From contig JAWUZG010000029.1 in NCBI GenBank assembly GCA_036785705.1, forward strand, positions 18,332,501 through 18,396,500: a stretch of 64,000 bases of DNA, written 5' to 3'. Of the stretch, positions 26,394 to 40,049 are shown piece after piece; within the stretch, counting starts at the first letter, position 1; each line of letters starts with the position of its first letter. Below the pieces are notes generated by a model, which did no database searches, was not told the DNA's origin, and saw nothing but the letters and a program-made list of their open reading frames with translations. The DNA is from Acanthornis magna (taxonomy: Eukaryota; Chordata; Aves; Passeriformes; Acanthizidae). Both the position numbers and the translations under genes were made by a program.

Positions 26394-27474
26394 TGTCCTG
26401 GTTTGAAAGACACATGTCTGCCAAGGAAGGCAAGAACATCCCTTGGAACAGAGAATATGACCCCCTTTCCCTCCAAATTATTATAACTTTGAAGTCAAGG
26501 GGCTTTCAGGCAAAGATAGGAGAAAAAGGAGCAACAGTTCTTTACTCGTATTTATAACAAGGCAAACAAGCAACAACAACGATAGTAACAACAAACAAAA
26601 GCAGAAATCCAGTAACAGCCTGCTCTGGGCTGCAAGGCACCCTCCCTTTTGGTGCAGTTACAGTCACAACCAGCAGGGGTGCTGTCGGGCTCCCAGCCAG
26701 GCAGAGCAGGTGCAATGATCACCGTGCAGCTGCAGGGGGCGCTGTGGCACGAGCTCAGTCGAGTCTCTCCCTCAAGTGAAGAATGGCGGGCAGGCTGGAT
26801 GGTGGAAAGGGCTGCAGCAGGAACCTTGGAGCTGCAGTTGGTGTGGCAAGGGCTGGCTTGCCCCAGGTAGTGAGCAAGAGTTGGCAGAAATTCCACCGCT
26901 GTGGTAGGCGCCGCGATGTGTCCCAGTAGGCGGGGGTTGGGGGTGGGTGTGTTCGGGGTTAGAGTGTAACAGAAAAATCCCAGGGCAGTGGCAGCTGGGC
27001 TCCTCCATAGCAGCTGCAGTGCTCAGCTGGGGAGAAGCGCACTCCATGAGGGGCTCGGGGTCCTGGGTTTTCGAAGGTCCTTCCCAGTCAAATCGTGTGT
27101 TAATAAGGTCCCAGTTCAATGGCTACTCTTACGAGCAAAGACTCACCCACCATAAGGAAGGAGCAGTACAGGGCTGGGCTCTGGCGGTGGCAGTGAGTTC
27201 TCCTACAGTAAGAAACAGTTCACACAGTCCCCTCCAAAGCCGAGAGAGCAAGAGAAGCTAGGAACTGTGCCCAGCCCCTCGTCTGGCTCTAGTCTCGGGG
27301 TATTTCTGCCCCTCCAAGAGAAAGCCCGCAGATCAGAGAAGTGCAGCCAGGTGCACTCCACCCCACATGGTACATCTTTTGTCTTAAGTACCGATTGTTA
27401 TTGTTTCTTTGCAACAGATGGGAAAAAATTCCCTAAGAGAAAGAAAACAAAAGGAGAAATCCTAACCTCCAACA
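26394..27474 (-). mobile_element. Solo LTR, family B
   Basis: A 1081-bp block starting TGTCCTGGTTTGAAAG and ending CCTCCAACA, with flanks AATGC (26389-26393) and GATGC (27475-27479), a 4-of-5 match. It is similar at both ends to 12189-13166. On the minus strand a TATA-like TTATAAATA lies near 26551-26562. The frames at 26552-27261 are LTR-internal and overlap on both strands. Confidence 0.82.
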
Positions 27475-27479
27475 GATGC

Positions 27480-27536
27480 AAAACAAACAAACAAACAAAC
27501 AAAAAAGAAAAACAAACAAACAAAAACCCCAAAAAA
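27480..27536. repeat. CAAA-rich simple repeat
   Basis: An A/C-rich run built from CAAA units, directly next to the family B LTR. The 27267-27548 frame running into it ends in lysine/asparagine-rich low-complexity sequence and is not taken as a gene. Confidence 0.9.
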
Positions 27537-27549
27537 CCCTCTCAGTAAA

Positions 27550-30500
27550 ATAACACAGCTTGGCAAAATCAATTTTACTTTGACTTTCTTTATTTTTGTG
27601 TCTTGCTTTTAGAGTTCAAAAAACTCCAGCCAAACTTATCATTTTCATTCCAGTCAAAAAGCAACTGCTTATAAAAAGACATTTTCAAGAAGAGGCCTCT
27701 GTCAGCCTTTACACAGATACTAGATCGCTGCATTGCACACAGCTCTGCCCCTTAAATTTTCAACTTGTAAAAACCTGCTGAAAACAGAGGTCATAACCAC
27801 TGATGAAGGGAGCAGCTTGTGTAACAATAACAGGATGTGGGACTAGCAAAGTGCTTATCACTTTTTGAGAGTGACATATGTTTTTTAGTAGCTATTAATC
27901 CAATGTTTGCAGGTAAAGCAGAATATACTGTCAACAATTACAATTCTGTTAGCATAAAATACCATCACCTACCCCTCAGGTGCCATACATCACTCCTTGC
28001 CATGCCTATCTATGGTGGCTACACCTCTCCTAATAAAATAACTGGCACTGACCAGGTTATTAATATTCACTGACTTTGTCTGACAATTTTCTCTGCTGAG
28101 AGAGAATTAGTTGGAGATAGCAGCACTTGGGAAGGAACAGACAATGAGGATTATTCATTAGCTGTCCACCTGCAAGCAGCCTTTTCTCAAATAAGTGAGG
28201 ATGCAAACATATACCTCAGAGTTACCATCCTGTAAAAAAGGTGCTGCTGCAAATTCAAGCTACTACACAGTTTTGAAAGAAGGAAGGAAGACGTGGTCCA
28301 AAACAAGACCAATTGCTAGGTGAAGTCTTCTAGCTGCAAACACCACACATCTGTTTGCTCCCTTGATTCTTCTGGATAAAAACTACAAGTCAGGCTGCAG
28401 CCTGAGCTCAGTGATCTTGCTGGCTAAGCCCCACGTATGAACATGAGTGCAGCATCAGTGGTCCAGGAAGTCCTTCAGGCTCAATTTAAATTTTATCACA
28501 GCCATGAGTTAAAAACATAATTTGCTTTAATCAATATAATTGTCAGAGTGCAAGTGCACAGCCAGGGGTGAGTAATGCTGAAAGGTAGAAAGTCCCCCAA
28601 AACGCTTTGCTGACACTAGCCAACGCCTAGATGCTGCATTTTTCTTTTTGCAACAATTTTTCTTCCTAGTCTTTGCAACTGTCTTTTTTTTTTTTTGGTT
28701 TGTTTTCCCAGAAAAAAGCAGCCGGAGTCAATGCTTTGAATCATGAAACCCAGTTTCAGGACTTACACAAGTGGATACCACTGATACTAACAGAGTTGGT
28801 TTTGGTTTGCCCAGTTATGAATCTGACAAGCAATCTTAGGATCAAAAGCCATTTCCTCATTCTTCATATAATCACAAAGAAATTTATATTCTGGAGCCCT
28901 TTTCCTTTCCTTTTTGCACAGCCAAGAGGAGGGGGTTTTGGGGAATTGTTTTTTGTGTTTTGTATTGGTTTTTGAGGTTTTTTGGGTTTTGTTTCATAGC
29001 TGCCAAGTCTTGCACAGTTCTATGTGTGAATTTATGCAAATTTCAGAATGCGCTAATTCACATATTTGCAAATTGGCAAGTGATTGGCAAACATGTAAAT
29101 GAGCTCATTTAGTAATTTTCCTCTTTCCTTAAACTGTAGTTGAAGATCAGTGCATCCTTCCCCACGTTATGACAATGAGGGGAATGTAATGCAACCCGGC
29201 ATATCTTGTAGTAGTTTGGCTTAGTGTAAATGTGTGCCCTGAGTATGGGAAGAATGCTAAAAAACAGCATAGGCTGCTAGTACACTAAGAAGATCTCCAG
29301 ATGTAGTAGGAATGCATCAGGGGAGTACTTAGAACAGCGGCAGACATCTCAGCAGTCAATGGGTGTGGATGTGATCATGTTTAGAGTGGTCAACAGCTGA
29401 GATGTCTGAGGGTGCAAGGCAATTCTGGCTGTGAGGGGAGCTAAAGAGCTGCTTTCATTGCAAGAGGGCAGCAGTTTGGAACACAGCTGAAGACCCCAGA
29501 CGAGGGAAAGATGGTCTGACAGGAGAAGGGTATGGATCAGGAGGTATGGGGGAAAAAGTCACCACTTGATTCTTCTGGTAGAGCCTAAGATTTTGCTGTA
29601 AAATGTGCAAGCGGGACATGGAGTAGGAGTGGATATGTCTTAACAGCCAGGCTCCCACCTGCCTGGTGTTGCTCCAAATGAAGTAGTTCCTTTGGCACCC
29701 ATCTCTCAAGTTCTCCTGGCAGCAGCTCCTACAGCCTGCAAATTGCAGGTCACAGTGAGGATATGACATAGTTGCTACACAGGGGTGAGCCATGTCAGAT
29801 ATTCGGTGGTAGGCAACCCCCTTAAATTTCTCTCTTACCAAGAGCAACTTACTGCTTTTACATGAAGGGTAGTGGCTCATGGAGAAAATGCTACTCTCCA
29901 GTTTTTCCACTGGTCACAGCTCAGAAAAGCTGAGTGCAAAATATGTCCTTCTGAGCTGTTACACCAACATTTCCAAGGTTTAGGGCAACCTCTGATCTTC
30001 TCCCTTTATTTGCCTGAGCCAGAAGACATTTGAAAACCTTTAATACTATATGCCAAATCACACTTTATAAGTTAAGAAGTTCCCAATGACTGCTTATTCC
30101 AGCCAGCACCAGTTGTGTCACTTTCCCTCAAAAACAGCATGTTCGTAGAAAGCTGTATCCCCTCTAAAAGTGAGATGCCTAGTAATTTTGGGTGACAAAA
30201 TCAGCAGAGAGTAGAAGTAAAAGGTTAAACAAACCAGGATCAAGAAATGTCAGGAAAAAAATAAGGCCAGAGAAAGTATACAATTTATTTTTCAATTGTC
30301 TAGGGCAGCTTGCCCTAGAATTAGCTAAATTAGCTTCATTACCTTCTTTCATATATAAATATTGTATGAACAATATTCTCTCTGTGGCACTCAGGTAGTT
30401 AAATCCACACAATTTGCTTTTTGAAGCTTGGATTTTGCTGACTTTATTTCAAGCAATCAAAAGTATCTAATTTGCATTCACATTCACATTAGTGGTCCAT

Positions 30501-32112
30501 ATGTTAGCCCTGTTTAAAAACTATATGCTGCATTCATTATGAAATACTTGGCTTCCTAGCTTTATCCTTTTACTTTGAAATTATTATGATAATATTGCAA
30601 CTCCTCTTTTTAAGCTATTTTCAAATACAAGGAATTTTGTGTGATTTGGTTCTTTCTCAAACTCTTCTAAGGGAAGGGCTTTTAAATTTTTGTTTACAGT
30701 GCTATGGGAACTTGCAAATTGGCAAAATATCTCTCTTCTGTCATGTTATAGGGCCATGTATAATTCGTCCTACCTAAAGTTTCATTAAAATATCAGGATT
30801 TCAGCCGATCTCTGCATACGATTTCAGACCACACACAATATCATGAATGCCCTTCAGAGTTCCTCGTGCTACTCACTGGACTAAATCCATCTTTCACAAT
30901 GATAAAATTTAGCTGCATTACATTATTGTTCTCAAGTTTCTTTTTCATTGTAGAGCACAATGTAAGGCATTTTCTTTTTTAGGAGTTCATAATCCAAATG
31001 AAATAAAAGTAAATTCACAGAACTAAAAAACCCAAATCATTATCAAATGAAATATCCTGCCTGTGGTCGCATAAAGACTGGCAGACACAAGAATTAAATC
31101 AAGGTCTTCCAGGATGTCCTGCTCTGCCTGGGATAGAAGACCACCTGCCATATACTCGTATCTATCTCCTCAGATCTTTACTTTTGAGTACTTGCTATCA
31201 TGCATGCATTAAAACTATCACCGAGGTTTTATTTCCAGAGTAATGTTTTTATTTACTGGCTTAAATATTGAACATCTGATGCTCATAGTTTGAGAAACAA
31301 ACCCTATTTCTTCCCATAGAAAACACTGATAGGTCTCTTGGAGAGTGATCTTCATACTCCTGAAGACTGGAATGATAAACTCCTTTCTCACCTGTATGTT
31401 CACTGTGGCTTCTGACATTTGGAAAATCCTTTCTCCCTTCCCCCAGAGAGCCTTTAGAAGCTCTCTTGACATCCTAGAAGGTGAAAAATAATGAGGTTTC
31501 TGCTATGAAATGAAGGGGTATCTTCTGAGTATGAGACAAATAACCTGAAGTAAACACGTCAAAAGAAAAACAAAACAACAACACCACTATTAAAAATCTA
31601 GTGATCATTAAAAAATTACATCCTTCATTGGTCTTAAACTTTTACATGAAATCTGTTTAAGCAAGGGTTTATTGGATGGGTGATAGAGAAGCAGAAGGTT
31701 TATTAAACCATTTGTTTCTGAGTTGGGGAGTTTAAAATTATTAGGTTTCTCAAACTCTTGCTTTAATCAGTCTCAATCGGATACCAATAATGAATTTACA
31801 TGGTACTCCTGAGAATGAGTTGTTGTTAATGGTCAAATTCATTTACAATTGCTTCCCAAGTACAAGGGCCACATCTTTCATAACAACAGTTGCATGTGGG
31901 AGCAGCATGAATAGAAGCCATTGGGTTATGATGGCACCAATCATGAAATCAGAAATTCAAGGAATAAGCTTCAAATCCCACCTGGTTATCTAACCTCCTG
32001 GTTAGCAACTTGAGAAAAGACCTTGAGTATCCTATTAGGATCATGTGAAGGGAAGTTCCAGGAGGGGAAGTTCCAGGAAGGAAAGTTCCGGGAAGGAAAG
32101 AGAAGTTAAGGG
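27550..32112. other. Intergenic or intronic DNA, no gene seen
   Basis: AT-rich sequence. The 151-codon minus frame at 29455-29910 is the longest; I recognise no domain in it. A 13-bp inverted repeat at 29341-29408 is listed separately. Confidence 0.55.
29341..29408. repeat. 13-bp perfect inverted repeat with 42-nt loop
   Basis: CAGACATCTCAGC (29341-29353) is matched by its exact reverse complement GCTGAGATGTCTG (29396-29408). It could fold as a stem-loop in RNA, but no other RNA-gene sign accompanies it. Confidence 0.7.
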
Positions 32113-32118
32113 AAGTTA

Positions 32119-32264
32119 GGGAAGGGAAGGGAAGGGAAGGGAAGGGAAGGGAAGGGAAGGGAAGGGAAGGGAAGGGAAGGGAAGGGAAGGGAAGGGAAGG
32201 GAAGGGAAGGGAAGGGAAGGGAAGGGAAGGGAAGGGAAGGGAAGGGAAGGGAAGGGAAGGGAAG
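32119..32264. repeat. GGGAA pentanucleotide array, about 29 copies
   Basis: An almost perfect array of GGGAA on the plus strand, about 146 bp, preceded by degenerate purine-rich copies from about 32040. GGG tracts spaced by two bases fit a G-quadruplex pattern, and the pure purine strand could form triplex DNA. The minus-strand frames reading SLPFP repeats (31949-32310) are translations of this array, not proteins. Confidence 0.97.
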
Positions 32265-35200
32265 TCATAGATGAAATATAAAATATCCAAGCATGAAACT
32301 TGTGGTACATAAAGGATTAGAAAATCACCACAGTTAATTTCTGTTCATTGCGGGCACATCTCTGGCACATAACTATTTGAAATAAAGAGGAAATTCTGCT
32401 TTTTATCAGTGGACTACTTCTCTGCTATTTTTTTGAGAAACTGAGGTCTTTACAACTGAGTAGTATATATATTATACTGAGTATATATATATTATACTGA
32501 GTAGTATAATAACACTGGATAAATTATAGACCCCTTTCTAGATGTCTCTGAGCTAGGTAATCACAAATAATGATCCACAACTCCTGAGTTTTTCAACAGT
32601 TCTTTTTATGGTATTAGTTTTAAGCACATCATGCCAAGCTTCAAGTCAAGTCAAAAAAGTCTTGGATGAACTTGATGTGCATAATAAATTGATTGACTTT
32701 CTCATAAATGCAAGAAAATTTATGTCAGTACTTAGTACTAACAATATATTGAATTCTCCCCTCCTCCAAAAGCCCAACAGTTTAGAGAGTATAGGGAGAA
32801 AGCCAAAATAACACTGATTCAGTACAGTCCAGTTGGAGTTCTGGGTCTATTGATCCAGTTTTCTGGACAGGTGTAAGTGAAACCTGGTAAAAAAATCAAT
32901 TGGGCTGAATATTTGCTATGGTTGGAGTCATGCTTTTCTGCTAGAATGTGCTTGCAACTCCCATATGAAATATAAAATGAAATTAAAAAATGAAACCTTA
33001 ATGTTTGGGTGTGGGGGGAGTAGAACAGAAAGCCAAAAATTTCTTCCTTCCACTCTGCATTCATTGGCTCTATGCAGTTGTCTTAGGCAGAGGCAGTGTC
33101 AATGTACAGGTAGAAAAAAAGTAATATTTAAGTTAGGGGAACGACTCAAGGTAAAAAAAAACAAAAAACCCAGACGTAAGTGTATTGGGGAAAGACAAGC
33201 AGATGGAAATCAGCATGTAAATTAATCTTCACTAACATTGAAGTCATGTCCAGATCCAAAATTTTAGTGTTTCCTTTGTTTGGCAACTGAGTTATCCCAT
33301 CTACAGGCATCAAACCAGCTCAGGTCATAAAAACCTGACAATAACTTGCAACAAAATCCATATTTAGCCCTCCATGAGCCTTGAAAAAAATTCATACAAT
33401 TCTTTTAGTTCTCTAAGCCCCTGTGAGCACATACTGCTTTACTTCTTTGAAGTGTAAATACTAATGCTTCTCTTTTTTTCCCCTCTGTGGTACTTCCAGT
33501 TTAGAAGAAATCAAACACAACAGATTACTGGCTAAAATGGTGTTGGCATGAAAGTAAGGTGAATGCTCCAAGTTTGGACTGTCTCAAAGAAGTTCCCACA
33601 TTTCTTGCCATTATAAGCCACTAAATTGGGATACTAACTGTGTGTTGGTAAACTGTTTTGGTTATAGTTTACTGTGGCCAAGTATCCTCTTGACCTCAAA
33701 AAGTCTGATTTTTTTAATATGTAATTTCTATATCACATATGCTGTTCTCTACTGCCTTGAGATACACATCATCAAAAAGCCACAAATATCTACATCTGCC
33801 TTGGGAATAATGTAAAGGGTACACATAAAGTAGAACCTTCTCCATTCACAGCCCATAAGCTAGGATTTTGCTACTTTCTTCCATACTTCCCTCAGCAAAT
33901 TTCAGAACACAACAGCGCTATCAGCACCTCCTCCTTTCTTAGGAGTCCAGTTACATGACTCTCCACTGCTCAATGAACCAATCAGAAGAACCACTTCACT
34001 GATAGTTAATAATATATCATTTAGGAGTGTTAATGATTTAAAAGGTCCAGTCCTGCTCCTGTTGCTAGTGATCTCTTCACAGTGAGGCAGAACTAAAACT
34101 GACTTTGAGAAGATAGATTGTGTGGCAGATCCTGCATTTTCGACTATGAATTCCCTGTAAGAAAGTTTCATACTTTCTATTTCAGGTCTCAAATATTCTC
34201 GTCCCTACTTCTTTTCTACTGGGTGTGGAGAGTGTGAAGCATGCTGTGATCTCACTGAAAATATGTAGCTATAAATACATAGACAAATCTGGCCCATAGG
34301 TTTTAAATTCTGTCTTTATAGTATAGGAGAGCTAGGAGCATTTAAATTGTTCCTTTCTCAATAAAGCAATGAGACAAAAAATAATGACACTCATATAGAT
34401 GTACTACTACATGACATCAGAATTTACCTGAAGTAGCACTTTAATGCAGAACTAAACCACTCTCCAGCATGATACTCAGCAGCATCAGAGTGCATGGAGC
34501 TCATGTAGAAAACAGTCCCATAAGAGCTGATCCAGCATAACTCTTATATAAGCACAGAGCACACCAAATATGGGCCTGTAGTTAAAACTCTTTTTCCAGG
34601 AGTAGTTACACATTTTCCACTGGAACTGTGTACCTTATACCTGTGTACCTTCCACATTACCTGGGATGATTCTTCTGTTGCTGTTTACAACCTTTGAACC
34701 ACTTAAGCCACCAAGTCAAACCATCATTGTTACAAAGCTGTACTGTGGAACCTGTAATCCTGTCAGCCACTATAACAGGTATCAGGAGAAGGGGAAATGT
34801 ATCTACTGGTGATCAGCTAAGTCAAATGAAGCCAAGCAATGTACAACACTTTTCAATGTGCACCAATTCTAGGACTAAGGAGATTCAAATTTAGCTTAAA
34901 ATCATCTTCACATCGTCATCTTTCTTGAGTTTAAACTCTTTTAGACAATGTGCAGAGTTTGGATTCTGATGCCAACAGAAGACTAATGTCAAAGTCTGGA
35001 GTAAATTCATCACAGTACTGGGTGCATTTGATGTGTCAATTGATTTTCAGACTGATCTGTGTTTGTGATAAACTGTGTCAGTTGGAAAATGTCCCTTAGG
35101 AATTTCCCACTTGCTGCAATGTGTCCCAGGCCCTCCCTTCCCAAGTACTCTCCATCTACATCACCTTTCTTAGGGAAGGGCCTAGGAGACCTCTGAGGGA

Positions 35201-35910
35201 CTTCTGTGGCAAGGGTCACTGTTCAAGCAGCTGGGACAAGATGTTTCACAGGGGACAGGAAAGGTGCAAAGTGGGGTGGAAAATGCAAATTCTTGACTCT
35301 TAATTTTGCAGATCCTTAGTTGGTATTTTCACTACATATATAGATTTGCATCCTTTAGGTATTTACAGTATAAAACAATTTTGTCATCACATCAACTTGT
35401 ATAGTATATGTGTATTATAACAGACAATCCTCATCTCACATTCAAATAAATAAACACTGCCTTAATATAAATTTTTCTCTTACCATATCAGAACATTGTG
35501 TAATTAAATAATCTCACTGATAGTGTTTACAGATGGCTTGATTTTCTGTAATACCCATTAAAGCACAATTGATTTAGAGGGGACTACTAATCTATTAAAA
35601 GTTAAACCCACAATGAATAAATTTTTATCTCAAAAAGGATTTGTCTCTTTAGTAGGCTACCATTTCTTAAATGTTTGGAGAGATCAAAAGAATTTGCCAT
35701 TTAGAATTGCTAGTCAGATTCTGGAATGATTTTTGCCTTTTTTCTTTTATATATTCTTTGTATTCTTTACACATATGTTTGTAACCTTCCCAGAACTTTT
35801 CTGTACCCTTTCCCCCAGCTAAGAAAGACCAAACACATTCCAGGGGTCCCTATCCTATCTTGGTTCTGCCTGGCTGCCAATGTTAAGAAACAGACACATT
35901 TTCCTAAACG
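32265..35910. other. Intergenic or intronic DNA, no gene seen
   Basis: AT-rich sequence. At 32462-32508 a TATATATTATACTGAG unit repeats about twice. Remaining frames are short and lack domains. Confidence 0.55.
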
Positions 35911-35919
35911 AAGTACAGC

Positions 35920-36166
35920 ATGTACAAAGGGGGGCTCCAGAAAGGGCTAGACCAGAAGGGGAATTACCTCATCACCTGTCTTTCTAATTGGGAATTCTTG
36001 TCAAATATGCTACTTTGCCAATCATTAAAACGGTATTCACCCCTGTGGGGGTGGGCTGTTGTGGACATTCTTCCATAATTGCCCCTGGAGCTAAAATAAA
36101 GACCTACTTTTATATGATCTCCTATACTAAAATTATCTTGAGTTTCATTTCTAGGTTGAAAAAACA
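35920..36166 (+). mobile_element. Possible short LTR
   Basis: A segment beginning TGTACAAAGG with an AATAAA near 36096-36101 and ending GAAAAAACA. The 7-mer ACAGCAT occurs at both edges, but how it divides between element and duplication is unclear, and no second copy is present. Low confidence. Confidence 0.3.
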
Positions 36167-36170
36167 GCAT

Positions 36171-37857
36171 TAGTCACTTAAAAAAAAACCAACCAAACAA
36201 CTGAATAAAAAATAACCTCAACCCTGCCACCATTAAGAAATAAGGTTAACATATCTCTCCCTCTTGATAATCTTTCACTCTGAAATATTTCTGTCAGATG
36301 GAACCCAACACCGAGAACAAAAGCAAAGCTTAGTCTTCTTTCAAACACTGCTGTATATTTCTACACTTCCCTATTACAATAGAAGAATAAAAAAGGAAGG
36401 AAAAATAATATATAACCAACTGAAGTGAATTACAAGACAACACATTGCATGAAAGTTTACAGCTTTTTCATAAAGTGAAATTTAACATCTCCAGAACCTG
36501 TGCACGGAGTTAATTTTCTATTTTTATTGTTTTGCAGCTTTAAAAAAAAGCCAATTAAGTCAAATTAAGCTGTTGTGCTGTTGGTTTCTATAATTACTAG
36601 CAATACTTTATGGTAAGTTCAAGCAAATAGAGGGTGTTTGGGGGGTTGGCTTTTGTTTTGTCTCTTCTTTTTTCTTCCTTTTTTTTTTTTTCCAGAGTAG
36701 TAGTTTCTTTTTGTAGAAACAATTATCATGGTAGTACTTCTCAGCAAAGAAAAACATAGCCTGCAGCCATCCTATATTTCATTTTCAGTCCAGCAGTTTT
36801 AGAGATGCTTTTTCTTTTCTAGCAAATGTACAATAAGTGGAAAACACTCCAAGGTGGGCTATCATAAAGCAGGCAGAGGCAAACAAGGCAAAATGAAGAG
36901 GAAGCTCTCCTGGTCTGGATGACTCATTCCTCTCATGCTCAGACTTGCAGAGGTAGTATTTGTTCTATCACTCAGAGCAAGGACTATAATATAACCCCAG
37001 CCACTGTAACAACATTATTGCCCCACCTGAAATAATTGCAGTGCAAGTCCATGAATGACAAAATTGTCATAAAGAACAAACCAGAGGTACATGGACAGCA
37101 TTTTAGATATCCAGAATGTGCAGGTCTCATGGATGTTGTTTGCAGCTCAAGCACCCCCCTCTTTTAAAAGAGTACGGTGGAACTGAAAGGCTAAAGGGAA
37201 TTGGGTAAGGATGGCTAAGAATAGGATTTAGCTTCTGTATGACACTTTCTTTTGTAAGAGAAATCACTAAATGACTGGGACTGTTTCACCCTGTCATGGG
37301 ATGATTGTGTGGCTATCTAAATATATCTATGAAACCATGAGTGCCTCTGAGAAAAAGCAAACTCTCTTCTGTCTTCTGGAGTAAGAAGCCGGGCATATGA
37401 AACAAAACTAGCAATGGCCAGTTCAAATCTAACTGAAAGAAACACTTTTTCAGAGATGAGGTTGTTATACTACAGATTTCTGTGCCAAGAGTTGTTAGAG
37501 ATGCTAAAAATCTGCATGAGTCAGAATGAGCCTGGAAAAATTCAAAGAAAAAAAAAACCACCTGAAAACCAACCAAAACAAACAAAAAAACAAATTTAAA
37601 AAACCCAACCAACCACAAAAAACCCCAATCCAGGCACAACCATATCAGGATCAGTAATCTCTACAACATTAATGGAGCTGAGACATAGGAATGACTGTCC
37701 TAGCCTTCTCTTTACAGTCCTGGCATCTCCAATCTCATGCCAGCTGATAAAGAGACTTTTCTGTCTGATCATACAGGAGCTATTCTGACAATCACATTTC
37801 CACTACCCCAGATTGCCACTTAAGGGACCAAAGCCCCTTCAAAGCTGGCAGCTTCCA
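36171..37857. other. Intergenic or intronic DNA, no gene seen
   Basis: AT-rich sequence with a poly-T run near 36678-36691 and an A/C-rich low-complexity stretch at about 37548-37625. No gene seen. Confidence 0.6.
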
Positions 37858-37861
37858 GCTC

Positions 37862-38458
37862 TGTTGGAAATGATGCCAAATTTAAAATTTTTTGTATCTT
37901 TGGTCAGGGGATTTGTTTGCCTTTGCCCTTGGGGGAAGGGACTTGAAATTTCTTTTCAGGGGACTGTTCCACCAGGCGAGGTCTGATGAGCTTAACATCT
38001 CAACAGACTAGGAGTAGCACAGAAGATACCCAAAAGATAACGTCCATTAATGACCATTAATGACCATCAGCTCCAAACATCACCCCTGGCATGGTCAGAG
38101 ACGCTTGGTCCAGAAAACACTGGTAAGAGAGCCAAGGAATGAGGACCAAATTAGCAGTGGAGGCAAAGAAATCTATGACCAGTAAGAAGCCAAGTATTAA
38201 AAATTGTGTAATTTGGGACTAATGAACATTGAACCAATGAATTTCTATGTGTTTTGACTGTATAATACATGAAAAATATAGTAAAAAGCCTGTGTTTTGG
38301 AATGATTTTCTCTGCACAACCCAGGCAATGTGTGGATGAAATTATTTCTGTTGCACATCCTGGTCCAAACATCCTGGCCAGAATAAAATAATGCCTTGGC
38401 TCTCTAACACTAAAAATGTTGTTGGAGGGCTTTTGTTTTTCCCGCAATTTTGGTGACA
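37862..38458 (+). mobile_element. Solo LTR, class I-like family D
   Basis: A 597-bp block starting TGTTGGAAAT and ending TGGTGACA, flanked by a perfect 4-bp duplication GCTC (37858-37861 and 38459-38462). It has a TATA-like TATAATACATG near 38260 and an AATAAAATAATGCC signal near 38383, and is co-linear with 55506-56081. A 4-bp duplication fits gammaretrovirus-like class I elements. The 132-codon minus frame 38151-38549 overlies it and is not a gene. Confidence 0.82.
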
Positions 38459-38462
38459 GCTC

Positions 38463-39387
38463 CAGTGAGCTGATGGGTGCCCTGTTTGTGACATCACACA
38501 CACATAAGACAAGATTTCCTCGCTGGCTCAGCCCCAGATCTGTTCTCAAAAGTCTGGATGCTTAAAGCCATTTTCAATCATGGCACCAAGAAAATAGCTT
38601 GAGATCAAGCTGGGTGCCTCCAAGGAGGAGACCCGTAACAAAGAAGTCCCTAGGCTTTTATATCCTCACAGTCCATGCACACAATAGTCTGGGCTCTTCC
38701 TGTTGAGCCATCATCTCCCACCATATCACTCAGTGGTCATCTGGCTGGTGCTAAGGTCCCTGTGCTCTTTGTTATGCAAAGGGTTTGTAAGAATTGACAA
38801 CTCATTGCTGGGGACCCCACCATTTCCTCCCACTCTAAGCACAATCTGCAGCTTGCACTGCACTACAGCAGCACACTGAGCTACCCCCACTAGGGGTATT
38901 CTTGAACATGTCCCACGTGCCTTTTACTCCAGAACTAAACACCCTTGCCTAGTTTTCCATGTCAAGGTGAAATAATTTCTATATTAGGGAGAAAATTACA
39001 GGACCCTCAATATTGTTTAGCGGAGCAGCGAGTAGTAGCATAAAACTGTATTTTATGTGAGGTGCAAGTCAAATGTAAACATTCTGGTAGCAAGGCACTG
39101 GTAGCATGTAATAGCTAGACCAACATAAATTCATAGCACTTATAAATCTTCACGGAATCTCCCAATGCCTTCCCTGTTGGCATTAAGATATTATTACAAG
39201 GCCAGTGCCAGGGAAAATTCCAGCATCCACAGGAAGAGAGATTAGCCCTCTTTTAGAGAACAAGAAAGCAGAATACACAGACATTAAGTACCTAGCCCAA
39301 AGTCATCTACCAACAAAGCCAAGACAGCAACCATCGCAGCTACCTCCCAGTCCTGTGCTTAAATCTCTTGACTGATTTGCTCTTCTG
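38463..39387. other. Intergenic or intronic DNA, no gene seen
   Basis: Unique-looking sequence with no supported feature. Confidence 0.6.
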
Positions 39388-39739
39388 CTGACTGTATTGA
39401 TTTGGCATGGCTGGTTTTTGTTAATGGGGGCACTACAGGGATGGCTCCTGTGAGAAGCTGCTGGAAGCTTCTTCCATGCCCAGCAGAGCCAATCCCTGAT
39501 GGCTCCAAAGACAGATATACTGCTGGCCAAAACTGGACCAATTAGAGATGGTGGTAACACCTCTGTGATAACAGATTTAAGAAGAAATCAAAACAAAAAG
39601 TGGTGGCACAATTTTAATTCTGACCAGAGAAGAATGGAGTGAGAACATGTGAGAAGAACTATGCAGACATCAAGATCAGTGAAGAAGGAGAGGGAGGAGG
39701 TGCTCCAGGCACCAAAGCCGAGGTTCCTCTGCAGGCCAT

Positions 39740-40029
39740 TGTAGTTGCACTGTTTTAAAAATCGTTTTCTTCTATCTCATGGAGAACAGAGATAAGTTGC
39801 ATTTTTGTGCTTTTCTAATCTCTGTGCTTTGGTACTGGATGCTGTAGGGTTGTGACCAATCATTTTAGGGGGTGGAAAATTGCTGACCAATAGTTGTTAG
39901 ATTATTAATGTATATATAAAGAAAGTTTGGTAAATAAAGTTTGCTCTTTCGCCATTTTGTCGTGCTCCTGCCTGACTTGCCTGCGAGCTTCCGTGAATCT
40001 CCCTGAATATCAGAAAATCAGAACCAACA
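39740..40029 (+). repeat. ERV-1 5' LTR
   Basis: A 290-bp LTR, TGTAGTTGCAC to ACCAACA. TATA box at about 39910-39920 (TATATATAAA) and AATAAA at 39933-39938, so R starts shortly after and U5 is about 90 bp. It pairs with 46354-46643; about 17 mismatches and no indels by eye. It is also related to the minus-strand solo LTR at 59798-60077. Confidence 0.95.
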
Positions 40030-40031
40030 AT

Positions 40032-40049
40032 TGGTGAACCCGACGTGTC
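40032..40049 (+). other. ERV-1 primer-binding site, tRNA-Trp-like
   Basis: TGGTGAACCCGACGTG lies 2 bp after the 5' LTR. From knowledge of the tRNA-Trp 3' end used by avian leukosis-type viruses, it agrees at 15 of the first 16 positions. Betaretroviruses more often use tRNA-Lys. Confidence 0.75.

Noticed and set aside
29455..29910. 151-codon minus-strand frame
   Set aside because: No domain and no supporting signal; not distinguishable from chance.
31949..32310. Minus-strand frames reading SLPFP repeats
   Set aside because: They are translations of the GGGAA simple repeat.
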